This document shows positions 1 through 10,478 of a stretch of 64,000 nucleotides of DNA, piece after piece. A program made the position numbers and the translations under genes. The DNA lies in the NCBI RefSeq assembly GCF_026627445.1, contig NZ_JAPNLJ010000006.1, positions 236,084-300,083 of the forward strand, read 5' to 3'. Numbering within the stretch: the first letter of the stretch is position 1; the number at the start of each line of letters is the position of its first letter. The stretch comes from Streptomyces sp. H27-H1 (GTDB lineage Bacteria; Actinomycetota; Actinomycetes; Streptomycetales; Streptomycetaceae). The notes under the pieces are model-generated. The model was not told the origin of the DNA and did not search any database. It saw only the letters and a program-made list of their open reading frames with translations.

Positions 1-2151
<2,151 letters not shown>

Positions 2152-2260
2152 GCATTCCTCAAACTTGACTACCGGATGCAGGGTGGCCGAGAGTAACCCA
2201 TCCGCGGCTGCCTAGGCCCGCGGCGACACCGTGACCCGGATCACGGTGCCGGCTGCTCTC

Positions 2261-2352
2261 GGGATGGCGATCGGGATCGGACTCGGGATCGCGATGAGGA
2301 TCGGGATCGGGATCGCGATGGGGGTCGGGATCGGGATCGCGGATGTGATCGG
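2261..2352. repeat. Degenerate GATCGGGATC-type tandem repeat
   Basis: The interval between the divergent helicase and small membrane protein genes (2152-2415) contains about three imperfect ~25-bp units built from GATCGGG and GATCGCGATG blocks. Apparent reading frames here are Arg/Asp or Gly/Ile dipeptide repeats and look like shadows. It may contribute to a shared promoter region; nothing else is recognised in the interval. Confidence 0.7.
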
Positions 2353-2415
2353 GAACGCGAGAGCGGGAGCGGGCGTTGTGCGGGGTAGTGGCCGACGGAG
2401 AAAGAGGTGCCGCAG

Positions 2416-2598
2416 ATGTCCACGAGCGGAAAGATCGCGGTTGCCGGAGTGGCGGCAGCCATCGTGCTGTTCTGGGCGGTCGGATTCTGGGCAGGGCTTC
2501 TGGTCCTGATCGGTGTCCCCGTGGCCGCCTACCTGCTGTTGGACTCCTCCCAGCGTCGTAGGCTGCGGGGGATGTCCAGGAAGCAGATCGGCCGCTGA
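2416..2598 (+). CDS. Small two-helix membrane protein
   Basis: A 60-residue protein with two closely spaced hydrophobic segments (about residues 6-24 and 26-43) followed by a basic tail ending SRKQIGR, so both termini may be cytoplasmic. The ATG at 2416 is chosen because GAGG lies 8 bases upstream at 2404-2407; an in-frame GTG at 2407 overlaps that site. No function is recognised. It lies 20 bp upstream of the MOSC gene in the same direction and could be co-transcribed with it. Confidence 0.7.
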   Translation: MSTSGKIAVAGVAAAIVLFWAVGFWAGLLVLIGVPVAAYLLLDSSQRRRLRGMSRKQIGR

Positions 2599-2618
2599 CA
2601 GCGGCTGGGGGGTCAGTC

Positions 2619-3182
2619 ATGAGCACGGCGAGTACGGCCGGCGGGGCGCGGGTCGCGGCGGTCAGCAGCAACGAGGTCTATTCGTTCACGAAGCCCACGC
2701 GCGAGAGCATCACGCTCCTCGAAGGGCTGGGGGTGGAGGGAGACGTCCATGCGGGGGTCACGGTCAAGCACCGTTCCCGGGTGGCTCAGGACCCCACACA
2801 GCCGAATCTCCGGCAGGTGCACCTGATCCACCGGGAGCTCTTCGAGGAGGTGGCCGGTGCGGGCCACCAGGTCGAGCCGGGCCAGCTCGGGGAGAACGTC
2901 ACCACGGAAGGCATAGACCTGCTCGGCCTGCCCGTCGGCACCCTGCTGCGCCTCGGTGAGGACGCGGTGGTCGAGGTGACCGGTCTGCGCAATCCGTGCC
3001 TGCAGATCGACAACTTCCAGCACGGGCTGCTCAAGCAGGTCGTGAGCCGCGACATCGAGGGCAACCTGCTGCGCAAGGCCGGAATCATGGGCGTGGTCCA
3101 TCAGGGCGGCACCATCCGCCCCGGCGACACCATCGAGGTCACGCTCCCCCCGACCCCGCACATCGCCCTCGACCGGGTCTGA
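2619..3182 (+). CDS. MOSC domain-containing protein
   Basis: A 187-residue stand-alone MOSC protein. MOSC domains (molybdenum cofactor sulfurase C-terminal, also YiiM/YcbX type) carry or transfer sulfur via a conserved cysteine. The candidate residue is in VTGLRNPCLQID, and an earlier GENVTTEG block is also typical. It probably acts in the cytoplasm on molybdopterin-linked or N-hydroxylated substrates; the specific substrate cannot be read from the sequence. The start is ATG at 2619 with a GGGGG stretch upstream. A hairpin and degenerate repeats follow. Confidence 0.88.
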   Translation: MSTASTAGGARVAAVSSNEVYSFTKPTRESITLLEGLGVEGDVHAGVTVKHRSRVAQDPTQPNLRQVHLIHRELFEEVAGAGHQVEPGQLGENVTTEGIDLLGLPVGTLLRLGEDAVVEVTGLRNPCLQIDNFQHGLLKQVVSRDIEGNLLRKAGIMGVVHQGGTIRPGDTIEVTLPPTPHIALDRV

Positions 3183-3192
3183 CCCAGCCGGA

Positions 3193-3219
3193 GCCCGGCC
3201 CGGCTAGACCCGGCCGGGC
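3193..3219. terminator. Putative bidirectional terminator
   Basis: An 8-bp stem (GCCCGGCC / GGCCGGGC) with an 11-nt loop lies 11 bp past the MOSC stop and between two convergent genes. There is no U-tract, as is common in Streptomyces. Confidence 0.45.
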
Positions 3220-3289
3220 CCACCCGGGCACCAACCTGGCCGGGGTCCACCCGGGCACCGCACTCGGCCGGGCTCGCCCAGGCGCCGCA
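3208..3289. repeat. Three imperfect ~27-bp tandem repeats
   Basis: Three degenerate units built around CGGCCGGG(C/G)(C/T) and CACCCGGGCACC follow each other between the MOSC gene and the convergent hypothetical gene. No protein-coding sense is evident. Confidence 0.55.
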
Positions 3290-3307
3290 CCCCGTGGGAG
3301 CCCCCGC

Positions 3308-4096
3308 TCAGGCAGGCCGCACGGCGATCCGGTCCAGTGCCGCCAGGAGTTCGGCCCGCTCCGGCATGTCTCCGTGCGCCTCCGTCGGTACGGTCAGCAC
3401 CTCGCTCGGTTCCTCGTCCAGCAGGACGAAGGCGGCCCCGCCGGTGCGGGCCACCATCGACCACCCGGGCCCGTCGACGCGCAGCGCCCGGGCCTCGTCC
3501 CCTGCGAAGGACGACCGCACCCTGCCGGGCGGCGGCGGGTTCTTCGTGTACCCCAGAGCCTCCGCCAGGGCCCGCGCCAGCCCCGGGTGCGCGGCGGCCG
3601 CGGCCCCGCCGTCCGTGGCCACGCGCTCGCTCCAGTCGGCCCACTCCCGGGCTATCTGGTCGGCGCCCATCCGACGCTGCACCGAACCCCAGGCCTCGGC
3701 CGACGGCGGAGCCAGCGGCACCCGCCCGGTGCCGTCCGCGCCCTGCTCGGGATCGTGCGGATCGGGGATCCCCGCCGTGGCCACCGCGAGCATCAGCGGC
3801 CAGCCCGCGAGGGAGACCACGATGGACCGTTCGTCGGGGGACAGGTCGTACTCCATCCCGCAGTCCCACGAGGCGATGGCCATGGCCACCAGCGAGACGT
3901 CGTCGACCACGACCGTCCAGCGCGCGCCCTCCTCGTCCTGCCCCAGCACCAGCCCGTACCCGGCGGCCGCCGGCGGCACGCCCAGCAGCGAGCAGGCCTC
4001 CGGGTAGTCGTCACCCAGGATGCTCGGGAACTGCGCGGGGGTCAGCAGCACGGCTGTCAGCACGTACAGCGAACCGCCGTCCTCCTCTTCGGACAC
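3308..4096 (-). CDS. Hypothetical protein, 262 aa
   Basis: Not recognised. The protein starts with an acidic MSEEEDGG segment from a GTG at 4096 preceded by GGGAGG with 4 bases between. It is soluble, lacks a signal peptide, and has a central Ala-rich segment (GGAAAAAHPGLARALAEALG). Its N-terminal third contains hydrophobic strands and a WTVVVDDVSLVAMAIASWDCG block that reads like a folded alpha/beta domain. Codon use matches its neighbours. It converges with the MOSC gene across a hairpin. Confidence 0.75.
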   Translation of the reverse strand: MSEEEDGGSLYVLTAVLLTPAQFPSILGDDYPEACSLLGVPPAAAGYGLVLGQDEEGARWTVVVDDVSLVAMAIASWDCGMEYDLSPDERSIVVSLAGWPLMLAVATAGIPDPHDPEQGADGTGRVPLAPPSAEAWGSVQRRMGADQIAREWADWSERVATDGGAAAAAHPGLARALAEALGYTKNPPPPGRVRSSFAGDEARALRVDGPGWSMVARTGGAAFVLLDEEPSEVLTVPTEAHGDMPERAELLAALDRIAVRPA

Positions 4097-4451
4097 GTGA
4101 CCTCCCGGTCGTTCTCTCGTCGGCGCACCCTAACCAGCGAGTAACCGCCGCGTCGAGAGCCCACGGGAGCCGATTTCCACGCCCGCCACCTGCGCGTAGG
4201 TCCGGTCACCGCCACAGAGGGGCGCCGCGGCCCCGGGCCGAGCCGGGCTGGGGGTGGTCTCCGGGCTCGAATCCGGCCGAGGAGGCTTCGAGCCGGCCGA
4301 GGGCTTCCGCGCCGTCCACCGGCTTCCGCGCCGTCCACCGGCTCCCCGCCTTCCACCGGCTCCCCGCCACCTACGGGTTTCCCCCGGGGCTTCGTCCGGT
4401 CCCAAGGGCCCGCGAGCCCCGGGCGAGTGGCCGACGTAGAAGATCCGTTGG
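4097..4451. other. 355-bp intergenic region with tandem repeats
   Basis: Gene-free stretch between two minus-strand genes. It contains an inverted repeat (GGCTCGAA at 4263-4270 against TTCGAGCC at 4287-4294), which could end transcription of the upstream methyltransferase, followed by tandem repeats. The sequence next to 4096 should hold the promoter of the hypothetical gene; no clear -10/-35 was identified. Confidence 0.5.
4302..4376. repeat. Tandem 18-19 bp repeat, about four copies
   Basis: Two perfect 19-bp units (GGCTTCCGCGCCGTCCACC at 4302-4320 and 4321-4339) are followed by a variant 18-bp unit (GGCTCCCCGCCTTCCACC from 4340) and a degraded fourth copy. The array lies in noncoding DNA downstream of the methyltransferase. 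Confidence 0.85.
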
Positions 4452-5123
4452 TCAAAGAGTGCGGACCGCCAGTGCGAGGAAGCGGGTGTCCTCGTCGGCG
4501 TACGAGGTCATCTGCCATCCCGAACCGGCCAGCAGCGGGCCGAGGTTGGGCTTGGCGCGCATGTCGTCCGGGGTCAGTTCGCGGCCGTGGCGCGCCGCGA
4601 GGGCAGCGCGGCCGATCGGGTGGAACAGTGCGAGCCTGCCGCCCGGGCGGACCACTCGGGCGAGCTCGCGCAAGTTGGCCCCGGGGTCGGGCAGATGGGC
4701 GATGAGACCGGCTGCGAATACCGCGTCCAGTGCTCCGTCGCGCAGCGGCAGCCGTGCCACGTCCGCCAGCAGCAGGGCCCCCTCCGCGTCCCGGCCGGCC
4801 TCGAGCGCGGCGGCCAGCATCTGCGGGGTGACATCGGCGCCGAGCACCGTTCCCGACGGGCCGACGGCCGCGCGGAGCGCGGTCAGGGCCCGTCCGGTTC
4901 CGCAGCCGGCGTCGAGCACCCGGTCCCCGGGGCGCAGTCCGAACTCGCCCACGGCGGTCGCGAAGGCGTGCCCGTCCCCAGGGAATTTGCGGTCCCAGCC
5001 GGCCGCGCGAGCCCCGAAGAACTCCTGGACGTGGCCGCGGTCCCGGGTCTGGTCCTGGGGCCGGCCGCGCCTCTTGCCCCCGGACTGGTCCTGGGTGTGG
5101 TCCTGCGTACGGTCTTCGCTCAT
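4452..5123 (-). CDS. Class I SAM-dependent methyltransferase
   Basis: A 223-residue cytosolic methyltransferase. Motif I (VLDAGCGTG), an acidic strand end, the DAVFAAGLIAHLPDP segment and the post-motif REL(A)RVVRPGGRLALF of the methyltransferase 11/25 group are visible. The start at ATG 5123 gives MSEDRTQDHTQDQSGG, a polar low-complexity leader with repeated (T/R)QD elements. The frame stays open to 5309, but that would overlap the divergent MHYT gene. The substrate is unknown. Confidence 0.85.
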   Translation of the reverse strand: MSEDRTQDHTQDQSGGKRRGRPQDQTRDRGHVQEFFGARAAGWDRKFPGDGHAFATAVGEFGLRPGDRVLDAGCGTGRALTALRAAVGPSGTVLGADVTPQMLAAALEAGRDAEGALLLADVARLPLRDGALDAVFAAGLIAHLPDPGANLRELARVVRPGGRLALFHPIGRAALAARHGRELTPDDMRAKPNLGPLLAGSGWQMTSYADEDTRFLALAVRTL

Positions 5124-5291
5124 GTGCCCATGATCCCGCACCGCGGCTCCGGCACATGCCTGCGGAACGTGTGCAAGGTGATACGTGGTGTGATCGAAGA
5201 TGAACGTAGCTCTGTCATATTCCAGCAGTTCCAGTGGCTTTCGAAATGCGCCCCGTGTTCGTGCCCTCACCCGGACTAGCGTCCCGAGGCC

Positions 5292-6089
5292 ATGGGACAC
5301 CTGGACCACGCCGCCTATGGCTGGCTTACCCCCGCGCTGTCATACGTGATGGCTTCGATCGGCGCCGCCCTCGGCCTGCGCTGCACCGTTCGCGCGCTCG
5401 CCGCGACGACCGGAGCCTCTCGCCGCAACTGGCTCCTCACAGCGGCCTCGGCCATCGGAACCGGGATCTGGACGATGCACTTCGTCGCGATGCTCGGCTT
5501 CCACGTCGCCGGTACCGAGGTCCGCTTCAACGTGCCACTGACCATTCTCAGTCTGCTCGTCGCGATGATCGTCGTCGGCGCCGGAGTCTTCGCCGTCGGC
5601 TACGGAAAGGACCGCGGCCGGGCCCTCGTCCTCGGCGGCCTCACCACCGGACTCGGCGTCGCGAGCATGCACTACCTCGGCATGGCGGCCCTGCGCCTGC
5701 ACGGCTCGGTCTCCTACGAGCCGCTGACGGTCGGGCTCTCCGTCGCCATCGCGGTCGTCGCGGCCACGGCCGCCCTGTGGGCGGCCCTCAGCATCAAGTC
5801 CCCGATGGCCGTCGCCGTCGCCTCGCTCGTCATGGGCGGCGCCGTCACCAGCATGCATTACACCGGCATGTTCGCGGTCTCCGTCGCGGTCACCCCTTCG
5901 GACACGGCCCTGCCGGGCGTCACCGCCATGCAGTTCATCTTCCCGCTCGCCGTCGGCCTCGGCTCCTACCTCTTCATCACCTCGGCGTTCGTCGCCCTCT
6001 CGCCGACCGCCGACGAACGGGCGGCTTCCGCCGTGGCCTCCGCCGACCTGCGCCTGGGAGAGCAGGGCGCCACAGCCCCCGCGGGCTGA
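5292..6089 (+). CDS. MHYT-domain integral membrane sensor-like protein
   Basis: A 265-residue protein made almost entirely of hydrophobic helices. It contains three MHYT-type motifs: MHFVAML near residue 63, MHYLGMAAL near 127 and MHYTGMF near 188. The MHYT domain was proposed to bind copper through conserved Met/His residues and to sense oxygen, CO or NO; this is a family-level idea, not proven here. No effector domain follows, so the protein is a stand-alone sensor or transporter-like unit. It lies 80 bp upstream of the conservon, so co-expression is possible. Confidence 0.88.
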   Translation: MGHLDHAAYGWLTPALSYVMASIGAALGLRCTVRALAATTGASRRNWLLTAASAIGTGIWTMHFVAMLGFHVAGTEVRFNVPLTILSLLVAMIVVGAGVFAVGYGKDRGRALVLGGLTTGLGVASMHYLGMAALRLHGSVSYEPLTVGLSVAIAVVAATAALWAALSIKSPMAVAVASLVMGGAVTSMHYTGMFAVSVAVTPSDTALPGVTAMQFIFPLAVGLGSYLFITSAFVALSPTADERAASAVASADLRLGEQGATAPAG

Positions 6090-6169
6090 GCCGGAACCGC
6101 CCGGCCGCCACCCCCGCCGCCGCCCCCGCGACCGTCACTTACGTACGCACCGCCCGGAACGAGGAGCCC

Positions 6170-8947
6170 ATGCGCAGACCCCGCAGTACCCCGGAAGCAG
6201 TGGCGTCGCGGCCGCCCGCGCCCGCCGGCGGCCGTGGCAAGGGGCCGGGCCGCCGGGCGCACGCCGGGCCGCCCGCCGAGGAGCCGGTGGCCCGCGAGAC
6301 CTCCGGTGTGCTCGCGGCGATACCCGGCGGGGCCAGGGGCGGCGGCGCTCCGCGGCTGCGGCTGCGCCCCGCCACCGTCCGTGCGAAGATCGTTTCGCTG
6401 CTGATGGTGCCCGTGGTCTCCCTGCTCGCCCTCTGGGCCTTCGCGACCGTCGACGCGGCCCAGGACGTCGCCCGCCTCAGCCGCGCCCAGCGCGTCGACC
6501 GGGAACTGCGGGTACCGGTCGAGGCCGCCCTCACCGCATTGCAGGCCGAACGGCGCACGGCGGTACGCCTGCTCGCCGACCCCACCGCCGGCCAGGCGGC
6601 GGCCGCCCAGGCCCCGGGCCAGGCCGTCGCCCTGGACGAGCAGGCACGCCGCACCGACGGCGCCGTACGGGCGCTGCGGCTCGGCGACCACAACACCGTG
6701 GCCGACTCCGGCGCCTACCGCGCCGACATCGTCGTCCGGCTGCGCGCCTTCGTCGCCGCCGCCGAGGGGCTGGGTCCGGCACGCGAGGACGTGGCCGAGC
6801 ACCGGGCGACCCAGGAAGCGGCCTACGAGACGTACACCCGGGTGATCGACGCGGCACTGGAGGTCGGCGGCGCCCTCTCCGGAGGCGGCCAGGAGGCCGA
6901 ACTGGGCGTCGACGCCCGGGTCCTGCTGGAGTTCGCCCAAGCCGGGGAACAGCTGTCGCGGGAGGACGCCCTGCTGACGGCGCCGGGTGCGCACACCGCC
7001 GAAACGCTTCGTCGGCTGACCGGGGCGGTCGAGACCCGACGGACCCTGACCGCCTCGGCGGCCCGGGACCTGCCCGCCGCCCAGCAGGACGCCTGGCAGT
7101 CCGTGGCCAAGGGCGCCGCCTACGCCGACCTCACCGGAGCCGAGGACCGGGCGCTGGCCGCGGCCGTCGGGACCGCAGCGGGCGGGACCGCAACCGGCGG
7201 AGCCGGGGCCGGCGCTGCGGCCGGCCCGCCCGCCGGCTGGGAGGCGGCGTACGCCTCCGTCGCCACCTCGATGCGGGAGATCGCCGACGCCGCCCACGCG
7301 GAGTCCGCGGAGCGCGCCGACCCCTTCGGCGCGGGTGCGCTGAGTCCCGCCGGAGCCGCCGTCGTCCTGGGCCTGGCCGCCGTGGCCGCCTCGCTCGTCA
7401 TCTCGGTCCGCATCGGCCGGTCCCTCGTCGTCGAGCTGGTCTCGCTGCGCAACACCGCACTGGAGATCGCGCACCGCAAACTCCCCCACGCCATGGACCG
7501 GTTGCGGGCCGGACAGGACATCGACGTGTCCGCCGAGACATCGCAGGGACCGGCCGCTGACGACGAGATCGCCCAGGTCGGCGACGCACTGGCCACGGTC
7601 CACCGGGCCGCCCTCAGCGCGGCCGTCGAACGCGCCGAACTGGCCAGCGGCGTGAGCGGGGTCTTCGTCAACCTCGCCCGGCGCAGCCAGGTCCTGGTGC
7701 ACAAGCAGCTCACTCTGCTCGACTCGATGGAGCGGCGCGCCGACGACCCGAACGAGCTCGGCGACCTCTTCCGCCTCGACCACCTGACCACCCGGATGCG
7801 ACGGCACGCGGAAAGCCTGATCATCCTGTCGGGCGCCGCCCCCGGGCGCGCCTGGCGGACGCCGATCCCGCTGACGAACGTCGTGCGGGCGGCCGTGTCC
7901 GAGATCGAGGACTACCCGCGTGTCGAGGTCCGCCAGCTCGCCGAGGCCGCCGTCGTCGGCGGAGCCGTCGCCGACCTCACCCACCTGCTCGCCGAACTCA
8001 TCGAGAACGCCACACAGTTCTCCCCGCCCCACACCAAGGTCCGGGTCAGCGGAGAACCCGTCGGCGCGGGCTACGTCCTGGAGGTCGAGGACCGGGGGCT
8101 CGGCATGGGCCGCGAATCCCTCCAGGACGCCAACCGGCGCATCGAGCAGTCCGAGGCGCTCGACCTCTTCGACAGCGACCGGCTCGGGCTCTTCGTGGTC
8201 AGTCGCCTCTCGGCCCGCCACGGTGTGAAGGTGCACTTGCGCATGTCACCGTACGGCGGCACCACCGCGGTGGTGCTGCTCCCGAACTCCCTGCTCCAGG
8301 GCGCCCTCACTGCAGCCGCCCCGCAGCCCGAGGCGGAGCGCTCCGCGCTACCGGAGCCGGCGGCGGCCCCCGAACCGGCGGTCCGGGAGTCGTCCCCGGC
8401 CATCAGCGTCGTACGGGACCACGTGCTCGGGGTCCCGGTACCGGACCGCGGCCCCGCACGGGAGGAGCCCCGGCCCTCCCCGGTGGCACCGCTCCGCCCC
8501 CGCGGCTCCGCGGGCGCCGTCCCGCGTACCCCCGCCCCGGCGGTCACGGCGGCTCCGGCGGCCCCCTCGGGCCCGGCCGCCTCGGTCACGGCCCCCTCGG
8601 GCCCGGCCGCCTCGGTCACGGCCCCCTCGGGCCCGGCCGCCTCGGTCACGGAACTGCCGCGCCGGGTCCGGCAGGCAAGCCTCGTCCCCCAGCTGCGAGA
8701 GGCCCCCGCCCCCAAGGTCCCGACCGGTGTCCGGGGGGCGCACGAGCCGCCCGGCCGCAGCCCCGAGCAGGCGCGCGAGCGGATGGCAGCGTACCGGGCG
8801 GGCTGGATGCGGGGCACCCGGGCGGGCACCGGGCCGGGCTCCCCAGCGCCGGGCACGGGAGCACGTACCGAGGCGGGCATCGGCGAGGAATCCCCGCGCG
8901 CGGGCGGCGCGGGCACTGGCGAAGACGAAGGCGAAGGAGCACGGTGA
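6170..8947 (+). CDS. cvnA: Conservon sensor-kinase-like protein (CvnA type)
   Basis: A 925-residue membrane protein with an ATPase domain of histidine-kinase type. The first helix is near residues 74-93, an extracellular nitrate/nitrite-sensing-like region follows to ~395, and a second helix is near 395-412. The cytoplasmic part contains RRSQVLVHKQLTLLDSMERR, the N-box ELIENATQFSPP near 608, the G1 box DRGLGMG and a DRLGLFVVSRLSARHG G2-like segment. The C-terminal ~200 residues are Pro/Ala-rich and include a perfect triplicated decapeptide. Start ATG at 6170 has GAGGAG upstream. It heads the cvnABCD operon. The family is thought to act as a membrane G-protein-coupled-like complex. Confidence 0.92.
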   Translation: MRRPRSTPEAVASRPPAPAGGRGKGPGRRAHAGPPAEEPVARETSGVLAAIPGGARGGGAPRLRLRPATVRAKIVSLLMVPVVSLLALWAFATVDAAQDVARLSRAQRVDRELRVPVEAALTALQAERRTAVRLLADPTAGQAAAAQAPGQAVALDEQARRTDGAVRALRLGDHNTVADSGAYRADIVVRLRAFVAAAEGLGPAREDVAEHRATQEAAYETYTRVIDAALEVGGALSGGGQEAELGVDARVLLEFAQAGEQLSREDALLTAPGAHTAETLRRLTGAVETRRTLTASAARDLPAAQQDAWQSVAKGAAYADLTGAEDRALAAAVGTAAGGTATGGAGAGAAAGPPAGWEAAYASVATSMREIADAAHAESAERADPFGAGALSPAGAAVVLGLAAVAASLVISVRIGRSLVVELVSLRNTALEIAHRKLPHAMDRLRAGQDIDVSAETSQGPAADDEIAQVGDALATVHRAALSAAVERAELASGVSGVFVNLARRSQVLVHKQLTLLDSMERRADDPNELGDLFRLDHLTTRMRRHAESLIILSGAAPGRAWRTPIPLTNVVRAAVSEIEDYPRVEVRQLAEAAVVGGAVADLTHLLAELIENATQFSPPHTKVRVSGEPVGAGYVLEVEDRGLGMGRESLQDANRRIEQSEALDLFDSDRLGLFVVSRLSARHGVKVHLRMSPYGGTTAVVLLPNSLLQGALTAAAPQPEAERSALPEPAAAPEPAVRESSPAISVVRDHVLGVPVPDRGPAREEPRPSPVAPLRPRGSAGAVPRTPAPAVTAAPAAPSGPAASVTAPSGPAASVTAPSGPAASVTELPRRVRQASLVPQLREAPAPKVPTGVRGAHEPPGRSPEQARERMAAYRAGWMRGTRAGTGPGSPAPGTGARTEAGIGEESPRAGGAGTGEDEGEGAR
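8561..8650 (+). repeat. Three perfect 30-bp in-frame repeats in cvnA
   Basis: Three identical 30-bp units at 8561, 8591 and 8621 encode the decapeptide APSGPAASVT three times in the disordered Pro/Ala-rich tail of the CvnA-type protein. The unit length is a multiple of three, so copy-number change would keep the frame. Confidence 0.95.
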
Positions 8948-9390
8948 TGATCGAACATCAGAGGATCGACCTCGAGGGGGTCCGCAGGTCGGGCGAACTC
9001 GACTGGCTCCTGGACGACCTCGTGGTCCGGGTACGGGAGGTCCGGCACGCCGTGGTCCTGTCCAACGACGGGCTGGCGGTGGGCGCTTCCAGCGCGCTCA
9101 GCCGGGAGGACGCCGAGCACCTGGCGGCCGTGGCCTCCGGGTTCCACAGCCTGGCCAAGGGCGCTGGCCGGCACTTCCACGCCGGGGGCGTGCGCCAGAC
9201 GATGGTGGAGATGGACGAGGGCTTCCTCTTCGTGGCAGCTGCCGGAGACGGCTCCTGCCTGGCCGTGCTCAGCGGGGCCGGCGCCGACATGGGGCTGATC
9301 GCCTACGAGATGGCCCGGCTGGTCAAGCGGGTCGGCGAACACCTCTACACCCCGGCCCGGTCCGCGGCGCACCCGCCGTCCGCCGGTTGA
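8947..9390 (+). CDS. cvnB: Roadblock/LC7 protein (CvnB type)
   Basis: A 147-residue roadblock/LC7-fold protein, a family that regulates small GTPases. The conserved core is ELDWLLDDLVVRVREVRHAV, LSNDGLAVGAS and a strand-rich middle. ATG at 8947 overlaps the cvnA stop (TGATG) with GAAGGAG 8-9 bases upstream; GTG at 8944 is an equally possible start. The tight overlap indicates translational coupling with cvnA. Expected partners are the downstream DUF742 protein and GTPase. Confidence 0.92.
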   Translation: MIEHQRIDLEGVRRSGELDWLLDDLVVRVREVRHAVVLSNDGLAVGASSALSREDAEHLAAVASGFHSLAKGAGRHFHAGGVRQTMVEMDEGFLFVAAAGDGSCLAVLSGAGADMGLIAYEMARLVKRVGEHLYTPARSAAHPPSAG

Positions 9391-9401
9391 GGGCGGCGGC
9401 T

Positions 9402-9788
9402 TTGAGCACGAACGGCCGGTGGTACGACGCCGACGCGGGCCCGCTCGTCCGTCCGTACGCCATGACGGGTGGCCGGACGAAGCCGGGACCCCACGGGGTC
9501 CGGTTCGACCTGATCGCGCTGGTCGTCGTGGATCCGGCGGGAACGGACGAGGCGGCCGAGTCGCTGCTGGGACCGGAGCATCGGGCGCTGCTCGGCCTGT
9601 GCCGGGACGAAACCCAGTCGGTGGCCGAGCTCGCGGCGGACGCGGACCTGCCCGTGGGCGTGGTGCGCGTGCTGCTCGGGGACCTGCTGGAGGCCGGGCA
9701 CGTCAAGGTCAGCCGGCCGGTGCCGCCCGCACAGCTGCCGGACGAGCGGATTCTGCGTGAAGTCATCGAGGGATTGCGAGCGCTGTGA
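9402..9788 (+). CDS. cvnC: DUF742 protein (CvnC type), TTG start
   Basis: A 128-residue DUF742 protein with typical features: an N-terminal (W)YDAD.GPLVRPYAMT(G)GRT block, an ETQSVAELAADADLPVGVVRVLLGDLLEAGHVKV winged-helix-like segment and a C-terminal (I)LREVIEGLRAL. The start chosen is TTG at 9402 because TGAGGG at 9388-9393 lies 8 bases upstream; an alternative TTG at 9387 overlaps the cvnB stop. No ATG or GTG fits. It is the third gene of the conservon and probably couples the kinase-like and GTPase parts. Confidence 0.9.
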   Translation: MSTNGRWYDADAGPLVRPYAMTGGRTKPGPHGVRFDLIALVVVDPAGTDEAAESLLGPEHRALLGLCRDETQSVAELAADADLPVGVVRVLLGDLLEAGHVKVSRPVPPAQLPDERILREVIEGLRAL

Positions 9789-10426
9789 TGGGACTGCACG
9801 ACAACGGGGCGGCGCCGGCCGCCGAGGGCGGAGAGGAACTGGCCGCGCTCGCGCTGAAGATACTCGTGGCGGGTGGCTTCGGCGTCGGGAAGACGACTCT
9901 GGTCGGGGCGGTCAGCGAGATCCGTCCCCTGCGGACGGAGGAGCTGCTCAGCGAGGCCGGGGAGCTGGTCGACGACACCGGTGGTGTCGACCAGAAGACG
10001 ACGACCACCGTGGCCATGGACTTCGGGCGGATCACGATCAGGTCGGGTCTGTCGCTGTACCTGTTCGGGACCCCGGGGCAGGACCGGTTCTGGTTCCTGT
10101 GGGACGAGCTGTCGCAGGGGGCGCTGGGAGCGGTGGTCCTCGCCGACACGCGGCGGCTGGAGGACTGCTTCCCGGCGGTGGACTACTTCGAGCACCGCCG
10201 GATCCCGTTCGTGGTGGCCGTCAACTGCTTCGTGAACGCGCGGCGTTACTCGTCGAACGAGGTCGCGCGGGCGCTGGACCTGGATCAGGGGACGCCGGTG
10301 GTGCTGTGCGATGCGCGGGACAAGGACTCGGGGAAGGAAGTGCTGATCCGGCTGGTCGAGTACGCGGGACGGGTGCACACGGCACGGTTGCTGGAATCGG
10401 TGGCGCCGCGGGCCGACTCGGTGTGA
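9788..10426 (+). CDS. cvnD: Ras-like GTPase of conservon (CvnD type)
   Basis: A 212-residue P-loop GTPase. Walker A GGFGVGKTT is at residues 29-37, a switch-like TTTTVAMDFGRI follows, and the G3-type motif is LFGTPGQDRFWFLWDEL. A NKxD motif is not obvious; the corresponding strand reads VVAVNCF. ATG at 9788 overlaps the cvnC stop; GTG at 9785 is a possible alternative. As the last conservon gene it is expected to hydrolyse GTP in a membrane complex with the roadblock and kinase-like proteins. Confidence 0.92.
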   Translation: MGLHDNGAAPAAEGGEELAALALKILVAGGFGVGKTTLVGAVSEIRPLRTEELLSEAGELVDDTGGVDQKTTTTVAMDFGRITIRSGLSLYLFGTPGQDRFWFLWDELSQGALGAVVLADTRRLEDCFPAVDYFEHRRIPFVVAVNCFVNARRYSSNEVARALDLDQGTPVVLCDARDKDSGKEVLIRLVEYAGRVHTARLLESVAPRADSV

Positions 10427-10478
10427 ACCGGCCCGCGGTGAAGGGGTGGTGGGGTGGTGCGCCGGTGCGGGGACGCGG

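Noticed and set aside
4302..4376. Tandem repeat as CRISPR
   Set aside because: Units are directly adjacent without spacers and no cas genes are present.
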